DNA of 64,000 nt. Source: Echinometra lucunter. Lineage: Eukaryota; Echinodermata; Echinoidea; Camarodonta; Echinometridae. This document shows, in pieces, positions 1 to 10,924 of the stretch. Under the pieces are notes generated by a model. It had not been told where the DNA came from. It was given only the letters and a program-made list of their open reading frames with translations, and made no database searches. The position numbers and the translations under genes are program-made. Position 1 is the stretch's first letter. Each line of letters starts with the position of its first letter. The stretch spans positions 18,379,633 through 18,443,632 of the forward strand of contig CM057171.1 in assembly GCA_029962745.1 (NCBI GenBank), read 5' to 3'.

Positions 1-39
1 AAATGTGGTCTACTACCTTTAAACTTATGGATAAACACT

Positions 40-1480
40 CTGGAGCGTCGCTAGCCCTTTTTCAGTGTGTGTGTGTGTGTGTGTGGGGGGGGGGGGGTTG
101 TAGAGGCCACTGATTGCCGACAAACAATGCAACCGATTACCGACGACCAACGTCTATAAATTCAATCGTATAAAGCCCACTAGGCATGTTCAATTATGTG
201 CCACTATTATATTTTCCTTCGTCTTTCCTACACATTTCAGTCGATTTCAACAGATTTGGTGACTTTTATATGAGCGAGCGCATATTTGGTCACTTTGCTT
301 CCAGAATTCATTCGCTTTCCCCAACCATCCTGTAGCTGAATCTGGCTACTATACGAGCGAGCGCAGCGAGCGAGGAAAAAATATAGACCCTTATTCTCCT
401 TTTCATGGTAGAAGTGATGATTCTTTATCGAAATACAAGATTGACCTATAAGATATCTAAATTATACATTTACATTTGGTCACCTCGCTTGCCGAATTCG
501 TTTGCTTTCCCATACCATCTTGTATCTAAATATTATACGAGCAAGCGAGGAAGAATATAGATACTGCTTATCGCGGTAGAAGTGATAATTCTTCATCATA
601 ATACACGATGGACGGTGGACCTATAAGATATATAAATTATATATTTGGTCACCTCTCTTGCCCAATTCATTCGCTTTCAAAGGCCATAATAGATTTATTC
701 GAGCGAGCGCAGCGATTGAGGAAAAATATATATACTCTTTTGCATGGTAGGAGTGACAATTCTTTATCAAAATACACGATGGAATTAGCTATGAGATATC
801 TAACTAATACATGTACATTTGGTCACCTCGCTTGCCGAATTCGGTTGCTTTCCCAAATCATCTTGTATCTAAATATAATACGAGCGAGCGCAACGAGCGA
901 GGAAAAAATCTGTAAAATCCTTTCTATGGTAGAAGTAATAATTCTTCATCAAAGTATACGAAGGGCCTATAAGTTATCTGAACTATATATTTGGTCACCT
1001 CTCTTGCCTAATTCATTCGCTTTCAAAGACCTTCCTGTATCTAGATATTATACGAGCGAGCGCAGCGAGCGAGGAAAAATATACATACTCTTTTTCATGG
1101 TAGAAGTGCTAACTCTTCATCCAAATACATGATGGGCCTAAAGATATCTAAATCATGCTATATTTGGTCACCTCGCTTGCCGAATGTGTTTGCTTTCCGA
1201 AAACATCCTGTATGTAAATATTATACGAGCAAGTGCAGCGAGCGAGAAAAAAAATACTCTCTTTCATGGTACCATTGCTATTTCGTCATCAAAATACACA
1301 AGCAAATAAGCCGAATATGACTCTTCTTGAACACCTTACTTCTCTTTTCTTTTTTCCTGCTTCCTCATCCCTCTCCCACTTTTTTTTTTTTTTGCCGACA
1401 GCGATCGCGAATTTGCCGACAAGAATTTTGAGTTGGGGTGTCACACCCCCACACCCCCGCCCCCTCTAGCGACGCCCCTG
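40..1480. mobile_element. hAT-like non-autonomous DNA transposon with internal tandem repeats
   Basis: The ends are imperfect inverted repeats: CTGGAGCGTCGCTAG on the left, and CAGGGGCGTCGCTAG when the right end is read on the other strand (13 of 15 match). The flanks TAAACACT (32-39) and TAAACATT (1481-1488) form a near-perfect 8-bp target duplication, which is typical of hAT elements. No transposase is present. The interior holds about six copies of a ~175-bp unit whose most recognisable part is GAGCGAGCGCAGCGAGCGAGG (near 353, 537, 700, 881, 1053 and 1226). ORFs read through this array are repeat artefacts. Confidence 0.7.
240..1320. repeat. ~175-bp tandem repeat array inside the hAT-like element
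   Basis: Roughly six diverged units spaced 163-184 bp apart. Each has a 'GGTCACCTCGCTTGCCGAATTC' type segment, a GAGCGAGCG block, and a 'CATGGTAGAAGTG' segment. Related units recur in the element at 10,755-11,790. Confidence 0.75.
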
Positions 1481-1488
1481 TAAACATT

Positions 1489-2030
1489 CCCCCTTCCCCT
1501 CTCAGTATCACATCCTACTTTGATTTCTTAATGACAAAAAAAATAATGACTTAAAAGCCTGCCCAAAACTTTCTTCTCTACAGTAGAATGAATTACGGAC
1601 AGGGAAAAAAAATGATATTAGCATGATTAGGGTAGCTCTTAGCTATTTTAACTTATACCTAACTGACTACGATTATAGTATTTCGAATTATTGTGTTAAT
1701 AAAAAAAACGGCCTTCGTGGACCTGACATATCTGTGGAATATAAAGGAGGGTGATAAATTTTATTTTTCATTTAAATATTCAATACTCCATTGTAATGAC
1801 ATCCAGTAATACGGGATATCAAATTAGAAAAAAAAATCACTTACCAATGAACTTATATTTGTGTACTGTCAGTAGCATAATAGACAGGATAAACCCGATG
1901 TGAAGCCACAAATGATTCATCTTCCTCTGGGAGAAATAACAAACAAAGAAAAATCATTAGGTGAATGTCTAAGTTAAGAAAATTAATAAAGTTGAAGACA
2001 AACGGTTATAATGGGGGAGGGAGTATCAGT
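1489..2030. other. unannotated AT-rich spacer
   Basis: I see no exon-like ORF, RNA gene or clear repeat boundary here. Confidence 0.5.
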
Positions 2031-2062
2031 TCTAGGGGCCCGTTGCATAAAACTGACTATAA

Positions 2063-2200
2063 TAGTAACTTTGCTACAACAGTAACTCTTCATGGAATAC
2101 TGAATTTTGATTGGCTGTTGAGCAGCATGCCATACTCACAGCCAATCAAAATCCAGTATTCCATGGCGAGTTACTATAATGGCAAAGTTACTGCTATAAT
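2063..2200. repeat. fold-back (inverted repeat) segment
   Basis: Arms of about 60 bp (2063-2124 and 2139-2200) share GGAATACTG..TTTTGATTGGCTGT in inverted orientation around a short AT/GC loop. Confidence 0.7.
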
Positions 2201-2644
2201 AAGTTTTATATCCCTTCTATGAATATTCATGAGTATTCTAAATATATGATTGGTCAAATGGTGCTCACGTGATATAAGATAACTTCACTAGGAAAAACAA
2301 ATCTCTGCCAGAGCTCCGAATATCTTTAATTTTTTTTTCCTGGGCAGAACTGCATATGCTATTCACTATTTACTATTTTATTCCAAGGCACCACTGCGAG
2401 AGCTCACAGTTCATTGACAAACTTTGTTTCGAACGCGCAGACTTGTACTTGTAGAGTCCGGTCCTTATTATACGGACTGCTCATAACCTTGACGCCTGCA
2501 GTACCGGCGCAAGTCACCGGTACTTTGGCCCCGCGCTCTAGCGCCCGATCCAGATCAGCTGGTTCGGATCGGATGTAAACAAACATGGCGGCCTTCTTAG
2601 ACCTTACATAGTTGGGCCTTTTCTTCGAAGATTTCATTGGAACT

Positions 2645-2913
2645 CACTATGAACATGGCTGACAAAGAAAGCGGACAAAATAAACAACCTCTCATTCTAC
2701 CCTTCACAATGGTGCTGGTAGTCAAAAGAACATCCCTTCACAGCTATTATGTTTAATCATGTAGTTCCAGGTGAATATGCATGTGACGCCTGTTCCACAT
2801 ATTTTAAACAATAGCTGTGAAGGGATGTTCTTTTGACTACCAGCACCATTGTGAAGGGTAGAATGAGGGGCTGTTTATTTTGTCCGCTTTCTTTGTCCGT
2901 CATGTTCATAGTG
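2645..2913. mobile_element. CACTA-ended palindromic MITE, copy 1
   Basis: Long inverted arms (over 100 bp each) start with CACTATGAACATG and end with its complement. They share the segment CTGGTAGTCAAAAGAACATC. The flanking trinucleotide ACT is duplicated (2642-2644 and 2914-2916). CACTA termini with a 3-bp duplication are the signature of the EnSpm/CACTA superfamily, although the arms are too long for a classical member. A second copy with its centre in the opposite orientation lies at 9521-9789; both are 269 bp. Confidence 0.65.
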
Positions 2914-3854
2914 ACTGTGAACATATTTGTCGTGCATAGGGCATGATCTATATTTCCGTAGAATACAGCAAAATGTTCACCATGCATGATTTCGTCCATC
3001 CTGTCCATTGAGTACAAATAGCCAACGTTAGTATGGAAACATCTGGTTAGTCAAATATTGTCTTATGTTGTGTTTTTTTTCATTAGTTGTAAAGAAGAGA
3101 TATAAAACAAATATTCCAGGCATTTAGTTCGAAAGTATAGTGGAAATTATACTCTTCGGAGAGAGTGGCAATAGTTTACTATTTTTACTCGGAAAAAAAC
3201 AGCGCTATATGCCAGTCCCTCCTCAGATGAATAATTCCATTATACATTCTCACAGCTTGGTATATTTCTATATTATATCGTACGTCTTAAATTTATCTAG
3301 ATAGGATTGGTCGAGAACTTCTCATGTGACTAAAAGTAATTTCACCATGAAAAAAAACGGATATGGCGTGACGTCAATCTCGGTATATTTTCCGCTATAC
3401 CAAGATTCTGACGTCATTTTTTAGGATAACGAGATATTTAGCTATCGACATCCGATAATATGAGACTGAGCGCGTCAAACTCCAGCGTGTATGCTCCTGC
3501 GCTGCATGTGCATTGCATTGTACGTGCATTGCATTGTACGACGACTTTATATGCAACGGCACTCATTCAGTTTTCATGGGTGCGTTGTAAATATTTACAA
3601 CAAATAACTGAAACATGAAACTATAGGCATTGTAAATGTGTTTGAGTTTTCCAGTTTTCATCGTTTCTTGTTTACTTCAAGTTTTCATCCTTATTGTTGG
3701 ATTGTTGGCTTTAAGCAATGACCTTGTGTGACTAGGCAAAATTAAAAAATGTATATCGACTTTTTTATTATTACTTTTTTATGTATGATACATTTTGTCT
3801 CTTGTGTATACTATAGGATATAAATCAAATATGTCATGCACTCTTTTCGAAGTA

Positions 3855-3966
3855 CCAGTTGAAATTATGGATTCTTCGGTGACTGGCATAGTTATTATTT
3901 TCTGAGGGGTTGCGCCCCTCAGAAAATAGTGCTATGCCAGTCACCTCAGAATCCATAATTTCAACT
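3855..3966. repeat. fold-back segment
   Basis: AGTTGAAATTATGGATTC.. is repeated in inverse as GAATCCATAATTTCAACT around a GC-rich inner palindrome (CTGAGGGGTTGCGCCCCTCAG). Confidence 0.75.
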
Positions 3967-4017
3967 AGAACTTCTCAGTGCATGGTATATTTGATTATTA
4001 TGCAACGGGCCCCTAGA

Positions 4018-4393
4018 GTGTATCATCTTACATAATTATGCTCCTTCTCTGGTTTTAATTCTCAGAAAAAAATCAGTGGAGAAATAAACTTTGCTCTAGG
4101 TCTGTGAAACATTTTGCCCGTTCTACCCGAACTTTGGAGTAACTATGCATGCATATATATATATACATTAAAGTGGAATTATACAGCTACGTCCTTCGCT
4201 GTCTTGCGTGTTTCATTTTATATGCCATTAAACAAGACAGGGCCAATCATGTTAATGGGTTGTGCACACATTACATTTATATATATACATTATATATATA
4301 TATATTTATATATATTTATATATATTCTACCATATTTACCACAAATTACTATACAACACAACTACTACTATTAGCAGATTAGTACTACTGCTA

Positions 4394-4449
<56 letters not shown>

Positions 4450-4989
4450 TTCCCACTACTGCTACAACCACAGCACTACTACTACCATGACTACTGCTGC
4501 TGTACAACTGCTTCCATGACTACACTACTACAACTAAACATCTTCTACAGCGACCACAAATACAAGGCATAAATGTGATGATACGAATGGATCTGTTTAC
4601 AGTCATAGCTGAATATGACTTTTTCTCTAAAATCAGGACTCAGTTCATTAACCAACTATTAAATGGCAAATATTTGCTGAAAAGTGGGTTTACTTTTAAA
4701 GCACTCCAGCATATACGAAAGTGGCCTTGCACCCTGTAGGCTGTGCAGTGAAATTGGAATTACTTATTATAGACATGGATAGACAAAGGAAATTCCGACC
4801 TAATTAAGCTGTTGTAATCAGGCCAAATAATGACTGTTTTAACTTTTTTTCAGCTGTCAGTGTCTGAAAATAATGAGGCCTAACAACAACGAAAACAAAA
4901 AGTTCAAAACATTCAGTCCTTTGCATCCTTTATACCCATATAATAACATGTACTACGCATCACATAAGAATAATACCAACATTCTTTGT
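4018..4989. repeat. microsatellite-rich spacer: (TA)n and (CTA)n
   Basis: A (TA)n-rich tract lies at about 4277-4326 and a pure ACT/CTA trinucleotide run at about 4384-4449. The remainder to 4989 shows no recognisable gene. ORFs here are poly-Tyr or poly-Ile artefacts of the repeats. Confidence 0.8.
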
Positions 4990-5584
4990 CACTGGCGTAG
5001 CCAGGAATTTTCAACAGGGGGGGGGGGGCAAGGCGAGGGAGTGAAGCGACCGAGCAGGGGGAGGGTGTGGGAAATCCCCTCTCACGGTAGGGAGATATTT
5101 TCAAATCGATTATGAAAATGGCATTTTCTGCCCACCAAAATTCAGTATTGCGAGTAACTTATATGAGAAGTGGCACATCGGAGGGGGGGGGGGGGGGCCA
5201 AGGCGAGGGTGTGTGAGGGGGTATCCCCCTCCGAAAGTAGGGAGATTTTTTGAAAAATCGTGCATGAAAGTGGCATTTTCTGTACACTAAAATTCAGTAT
5301 TGGGGTAACTTATATGAGAAGTGGCATATAGGGGGGGGGGGCGCAAGGCGAGGGAGCGAAGCGAACGACCGTGGGGAGGGTGTGATCCTCCTCCCACAGT
5401 AGGGAGGTTTTTGAAAATTCGTGCGTGAAAATGGCATTTTCTGCACACTAAAATTCAGTTTTAGGGGTGACTTATATGAGAAGTGGCATATTTACGTTTT
5501 ACTTTCATTTCGCAGGTGGACTCGAAAGTTTTTTGGGGGCCATGGCCCCCTTGTCCCCCCCCCCCCCCCTCAGCTACGCCAGCG
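4990..5584. mobile_element. hAT-like non-autonomous element, 595 bp, perfect 8-bp TSD
   Basis: The termini are CACTGGCGTAGCCA and, inverted, CGCTGGCGTAGCTG. TTCTTTGT is duplicated exactly at 4982-4989 and 5585-5592. The interior has three ~155-bp units (starting near 5026, 5190 and 5330). Each runs from a G-tract through GGCGAGGG and a GTAGGGAG block to AATGGCATTTTCTG and a 'TTATATGAGAAGTGGCA' segment. A fragment of the same family lies at 7806-7935. Confidence 0.75.
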
Positions 5585-5592
5585 TTCTTTGT

Positions 5593-6335
5593 GATGGCAT
5601 TGACTAATGACATCATCTTCACTAATAGCAGTTTGCTTTGTAAATACATGAATTACATGCACAAACCTTCAAACTTGTTCCTCGCTTCCACTCTTTTTGT
5701 ATTCCATTGATCATCCTCTTCCTTTTCTAAATGTTTTTCTATTAACATGTGAATTCACGTATCTACAAGTATATGCCTCACCTATAATCATAGTAGGTGG
5801 GTTAGGGTCATTTTTTTTTTCTTTCGATTTTCGTGACACGGCGGACAAAAGCACCATATCTGGTGTTAAGCTTCCTTAGGTTAAATAAATTGATTTCAAC
5901 CCGAAACACGTACGTAACCACCGTAACGGAGCGTAATTCAGGTCAAGCCAGTATTCGACCACTTTTAGGCAAAACCCATTTTATAGTCTTATTACAAAAT
6001 CATTTTAACAGTTTACGCGAATCATGTAGAAGTTCATATATTTTTCCTGTTTCAACAATAGAATAACTCTTGGGGAACAAAAATTGCCATGACAATTTCG
6101 AGTTTCATTTCTGTACAGTGGAGGCAGTTTTCGGCCTACCAGCGCTGGTATCCGGCCAATACAAACCCCGTGGAGAGTTCTCCTGTGTTGAACAATATGC
6201 CTATATCACAAAGCACCGAGCCATGCGTTCCACCAGAGAGGTACCGTTTACTTCGATAAGGGCCGGTCGAATACCAGCGCAATTGTGTCACATACTTAAA
6301 TAATAGGCCCTACCCTACTGTAGCATTTGTAGTAT
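5593..6335. other. unannotated spacer
   Basis: No supportable gene. Short ORFs on both strands lack domains or splice context. Confidence 0.45.
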
Positions 6336-6357
6336 AAGACTGAGGGTTCCATGACAA

Positions 6358-6620
6358 GTGCTCCGCGACAATTGCTCCGCGACAATTGCTCCGCCGACAT
6401 TTGCTCCGCCGACATATGCTCCGCCGGCATTTGCTCCACCGACATTTGCTCCGCCGACATATGCTCCGCCGACATATACTCCGCCGACATTTGCTCCGCC
6501 GACAATTGCTCCGCCGACATATGCTCCGAAATGACGACATTTGCTCCGCCGACAATTGCTCCGCCGACATATCGTCCGAAATACGAATTTTGCTCCGCCG
6601 AAATTTGCTCCGCCGAATTA
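6358..6620. repeat. 15-bp minisatellite array, left arm
   Basis: About 16 units of TTGCTCCGCCGACAT with A/T variation and two interruptions of the form CCGAAATGACGAC or similar. It mirrors the array at 8070-8297. Confidence 0.85.
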
Positions 6621-6699
6621 TATAGTCATCAATAAATTGATGATAATTCCAATCTCCTGCGACAATTGATCATGATTATATTGACAATTATTTTTTCTA

Positions 6700-6792
6700 C
6701 AATCATTTGGATATTTTTGTCATAAAAGCGCTCTTCTCCTTCTTCTTCTCCTCCTTCTTCTTTCCCTTCGTCTTCTTCTTCTCCTCCTCCTC

Positions 6793-6823
<31 letters not shown>

Positions 6824-7743
6824 TTCTTCCTCCTCCTCTTCTTCTTCTTCCTCTTCTTCTTCTCCTTCCCTTTTCTCTTTGTTCTTGTTCTTGTCCTTTT
6901 CTTCCTCTTTTCATCATCTTCTTTACCGTTTTCTCCCTCTTTTCCTTTTCCCTTTATACTTCTCTTTTCCATCCATCTTCTGCCTACAAAGTTCATATCT
7001 TTTATGTTCCTATAAATATTGTGTTTACTATTGTATATTATGATGTCTCTTTTAATCACGGTCAATGTTGTCTTCTTGTCACTTGCACTATTCATTTGTA
7101 AAATCATTGGTAATTCAGCCTGCTGCATGGCTGCGATGATGATATGTGAGTAAAAACCATTATTATATTATTATTCTCATATTTCAAACATTGCAATTTC
7201 TTAATCAATTGAATGCAGATCATAACCACACAGTGAATCAATCTGCTTTTAATGTATTCTTTTGATAATCGCAGAGGTTCATGGAATTTCGCAATAACCA
7301 GATTCTCAGCTTGTTATGTCACATTCATTTACAGTTTTTATGGCGACGCATCCCATCTACATTCTTTGTATTCCTGGTGTATAAACTTCATTGCAAGTTG
7401 TTTAATTTGTATTTTGCAAATTTAGTTATTACAGCAAAAGATTAATTTCATTTACTTCCCCTGGATTAATATTTCCCCCAAATCTTCACAAACTTTTTCT
7501 TTCTTTTTTTTTATAACTATTTTTCCGTACATTTAAAATTCAATCTTCATAATTAATTTTTCACATGTAATTGCTCCTTGCATGTATATTATTTCAGTTT
7601 CCTTTTAACTCTTAATATAATATGAATATTGTCTTATCTTGTAAATATGATAATATGAGTCATCGGACTTTTGCCATGTACCAATTATTTCCTTTTACAA
7701 TACAAACGAAATTGAACTGAATTGAATTGAATTTGAACTGAAT
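6700..7743 (+). mobile_element. LINE 3'-end-like sequence with TTC-rich tract
   Basis: A long pyrimidine-rich tract (about 6735-6960) is followed by AT-rich DNA. It ends at 7650-7743 with ATCGGACTTTTGCCATGTAC.., then AAACGAAATTGAACTGAATTG and a short (TTGAA)n-type tail. A very similar end, with TCTTCGGACTTTTCATTTGG and a (TTGAAC)n tail, occurs at 41,099-41,175. Conserved 3' ends with short tandem tails fit CR1/L2-group LINEs; no coding part remains. The 5' limit is arbitrary. Confidence 0.4.
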
Positions 7744-7805
7744 AACAATGTAGATTGGTCAGCGGCAAGAATCAACAAAAGAGGAATATTATGCGGTAAA
7801 AACAT

Positions 7806-7935
7806 TAAAAAATTTTTTTTTAATCTCCCTACCGTGGGAGGGGGGATTAACCCTCTCCACCAGCTTCCGACCGCTCGGTCGCTTCGCTCCCTCGCCTCGC
7901 GCCCCCGCCCTGTTGAAAATTCTTGGCTACGTCAA
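7806..7935 (-). mobile_element. fragment related to the 4990-5584 hAT-like family
   Basis: Read on the minus strand it has a CGTAGCCAAGAATTTTC-like end, then a GGCGAGGGAGCGAAGCGACCGAG-type block and a CCTACCGTGGGAGG block, as in the internal units of 4990-5584. Confidence 0.55.
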
Positions 7936-8069
7936 AGAGTATGCTCTCCATTTCATTTAATGGTACCGATGGAGCAATTGTCACAGTTCAAGCGTTGTGC
8001 CTTCGAAATTGATTCGGCAGAGAAATTGCCGGAGAAATTGTCGGCGAGTCACATTATTGTCGAAATAAT

Positions 8070-8297
8070 TTGGCCGAGCATAATTCGGCGGAGCAAATGT
8101 CGTCGTTTCGGAGCATATGTCGGCGGAGCAATTGTCGGCGGAGCAAAAGTCGGCGGAGCAATTGTCGGCGGAGCAAATGTCGGCGGGGCAAATGTCGTCA
8201 TTTCGGAGCACATGACGGCGGAGCAATTGTCGGAGGAGCAAATGTCGGCGGAGCAGTTGTCGGCGGAGCAAATGTCGGCGGAGCATATGTCGTGTCA
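8070..8297. repeat. 15-bp minisatellite array, right arm (inverted)
   Basis: Units of GGCGGAGCAAATGTC, the reverse complement of the 6358-6620 units, with A/T variation. Confidence 0.85.
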
Positions 8298-8307
8298 CCA
8301 AGACTGA

Positions 8308-9520
8308 GACACATGAAATTATCATGACCTAAAACTGGCAATATCTTGAAATATGGCACAGCTTATGGTATAAAGATGCATGATGACCGACACATCTAAG
8401 ATATGATTTCGAAATCGAGAATAAGGCCTACAATAAGCTAGGTCCAGCTTGTTACACTCCTGAAATGGCGTGAAGGGCCAGCTTATATTTTTCATTATGT
8501 CGACAGATCATAACTGATCACTTTGATACAAATCACTGTAATGTAAAGCTGATTTCATTTTCCTTTTTACAAATCAAGTTTGGTCCTGCAACATTTTTTT
8601 TTCTTTTATCGCTAATGACGTCTACAACATGGACATTTATGATCAGAGACAGATCGCAAACTGATACAAAGTCATTCCATTTTTCGAGCCTACCACTTTT
8701 TTGAAAAGGGTATATTTCTTGCACGAACATCAGTTTTCCAAAATCCCACTATGAAAAAATGTTGGTTTGACAACGAGAGAGGCAAGTTAATATACCAAAA
8801 TAAAGTATTCTTGGAACATTGCTACCCTTATGATGTTGGGAAGTACAACTCGTGATATAGTTTTCAAAGATGTAATTTTACGCATGATATATTAAAAAAT
8901 CTACTAGTATTGTAAACAAACTTCATATTTCATTGCCACTCCCATCAAAATCTTATTTTTTTGAAAAGACCAAAGGATCAAGAATCATGCATCCTCTTTT
9001 ATATAAGCTTCTTACTATATTTTGTTGATGATTTGATTACGTTGAGCATTAAAAATGTAACACAAATCACGTACATCATGTACATTGCATTGTGTATCCT
9101 CTTAGGTTTTGCTATAACCTGATGTCTCTCAATTTAGAAGTGTTCTTTATTGGTTTAGAGCAATATTACTCCTTATTTTAGATTTTGCTTGAAATCACAA
9201 GACTCATCAGTTGTCATGAATATCGACCTAATATTCCAGATACAATGGCAGTGTGAGTGTGTAATCCGTCAATCAAGTAAACCAATAGTCATTTATTCTG
9301 AAAAGTATTCTGTTTCATATATCATAAAACAGCATCAAGTCATAAATTACATAATGTTTACAGGAAATATTTCATCATGGAATATCTTACAAATCATGTA
9401 TAAACTCCTAGCCCTCGGCGTCTATGCTTATCAAACTTTGTCTTTTCTTCTGTGGAGGAAAGTCATAACAATTTTATTCATCAGAAAAAAAAAAAGAATT
9501 CACAATTACAAGCCTCAATA
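8308..9520. other. unannotated AT-rich spacer
   Basis: No gene, RNA or repeat boundary that I can support. Confidence 0.45.
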
Positions 9521-9789
9521 CAATATGAACATGACGGACAAAGAAAGCGTACAAAATAAACAACCCCTCATTCTACCCATCACAATGGTTCTGGTAGTCA
9601 AAAGAACATCCCTTCACTGCTATTGCCTAAAATATGTGGAACAGGTGTCACATGCATATTCACCTGGAACTACATGATTAAACATAATAGCTGTGAAGGG
9701 ATGTTCTTTTGACTACCAGAACCATTGTGAAGAGTAGAATGAGAGGCTGTTTATTTTGTACGCTTTCTTTGTCCGCCATGTTCATAGTG
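9521..9789. mobile_element. CACTA-ended palindromic MITE, copy 2
   Basis: Same family as 2645-2913, with the central segment inverted relative to copy 1. It begins CAATATGAACATG (one change from CACTATG) and ends CATGTTCATAGTG. It is flanked by a 3-bp ATA duplication (9518-9520 and 9790-9792). Confidence 0.65.
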
Positions 9790-9792
9790 ATA

Positions 9793-10429
9793 TCAGTTTC
9801 AAAACAAACTGAATAATCAAATTCATGTGAATAAAACACCCAGTAACAGGCAGAATCTGTTACTCTCAAAAAAATTGTGTTTTCTTCATTATTTGCCCCT
9901 GCTATAAATCAGTGATTTCCATTCAAGTAAACTTTTAAGATCATAGTGAGGGCGCCTTTTAACAAATTATTCGTTAAAATCGTTATTATATATGTAAACC
10001 CGGCTTTTTAATTTTGATATGAAATGGATTGTGTTAAGATGCCTATGAATTAATTTTACAAGCAATTTTTCTTAATGATTTATGATAATTCAACCTGAAA
10101 TTTATGTTTTCTATATGTTTGATGGCGGCCATTTTGGAATTTTCATTTTGGAGGAGTAAAAAAAAAAAAAAAAAAATGGCAAGGCCATAAGGAGTAGTCA
10201 TGCCAAATTTGGTGCTTTTGTCCGCTCTGTCACGAAAATATGCCTAATCCACCCCACTGTCAGGATAATGTTGTGCTTTCTTCTTCCCTTTCTCCCTCTA
10301 TCCTATCTTTTCGATGTCTCTTTTCTTACATGCTCTTTCTCCTTTACCCTTCTGTATCTCGTTAGTTTGTTTTAATTTCAGTAGGCTACTGTGACTTCCG
10401 TGCATTATAGTTAAGTATTTGCATCACCT
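9793..10429. other. unannotated spacer
   Basis: AT-rich, with an A-tract near 10,159 and a pyrimidine-rich stretch near 10,275-10,350. No gene is supported. Confidence 0.4.
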
Positions 10430-10876
10430 CGGTCTTGGAGGGGAAAGCGAACCTGATCACTGTGACCCTCGGGTCTCTCCTCCCGATATTGGGATGTGCG
10501 GATGTACCTCTGCACTGGGGTTGCCCCTGCCCCTACTCTTCTTGGGTTCTCAGTGGGTTCACAACTCGCAAAGGTGGTGACTCTCCTCTACACTTGGCCT
10601 CCATTTAATCCTGTCCGAGGGACGGAGTGTTTTCCACTGAAACATAGCCCGTGTGTATGAAACAGGGTAAGGCGGGCACGTTAACACACAACGCTGGCTT
10701 CAGCCATCCGCCCAGGGTGGACTTGAACTCACGATCTTTGGTTCGACATGCAAACAGAGGCGTCGATCCATTTTTCGGATTGGGGGGGGGGGGGGGCAAG
10801 ACGACCAAGCGGAGATGAACCCACGGCTACTATTTGTACACACACACACACACCCTCACATATATACATTTATCTA

Positions 10877-10924
<48 letters not shown>

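Larger units (their letters stand above)
2031..4017. mobile_element. 2.0-kb element bounded by a perfect 20-bp inverted repeat
   Basis: TCTAGGGGCCCGTTGCATAA at 2031-2050 is repeated exactly as its reverse complement at 3998-4017. Inside are two smaller fold-backs (2063-2200 and 3855-3966) and a nested CACTA-ended palindrome (2645-2913). I could not find matching target duplications, so the superfamily is open. The short ORFs inside, including one of 77 codons at 2404-2637 on the minus strand, look like repeat sequence rather than genes. Confidence 0.6.
6344..8299. mobile_element. hAT-like element ending in inverted 15-bp minisatellite arrays
   Basis: AAGACTGA is duplicated at 6336-6343 and 8300-8307. 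Just inside each end, an array of a ~15-bp unit (GCTCCGCCGACATTT and variants) runs inward: 6358-6620 on the left, and 8070-8297 on the right in reverse complement (AAATGTCGGCGGAGC). The interior contains a TTC-rich tract, a LINE-like 3' end and a fragment of another hAT-like family. No transposase ORF is visible. The poly-'SAEQM' or 'CSADI' ORFs are translations of the minisatellite. Confidence 0.6.

Noticed and set aside
608..1132. 174-residue ORF
   Set aside because: Runs through the ~175-bp tandem repeats of the hAT-like element and repeats its own sequence; not a gene.
2404..2637. 77-residue minus-strand ORF in a CpG-richer patch
   Set aside because: Lies inside the 2031-4017 repeat element; no domain or splice context.
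6296..6635. ORFs rich in SAEQM or CSADI repeats
   Set aside because: Pure translation of the 15-bp minisatellite in several frames; no start context or conservation is expected. The same holds for 7834-8327.
6703..7128. Lys/Arg/Glu-rich 141-residue minus-strand ORF
   Set aside because: Low-complexity translation of the TTC-rich tract in a LINE 3'-end-like region.
9189..9677. 162-residue plus-strand ORF
   Set aside because: Its C-terminal third is the CACTA-ended palindrome; the rest is AT-rich without domain features.
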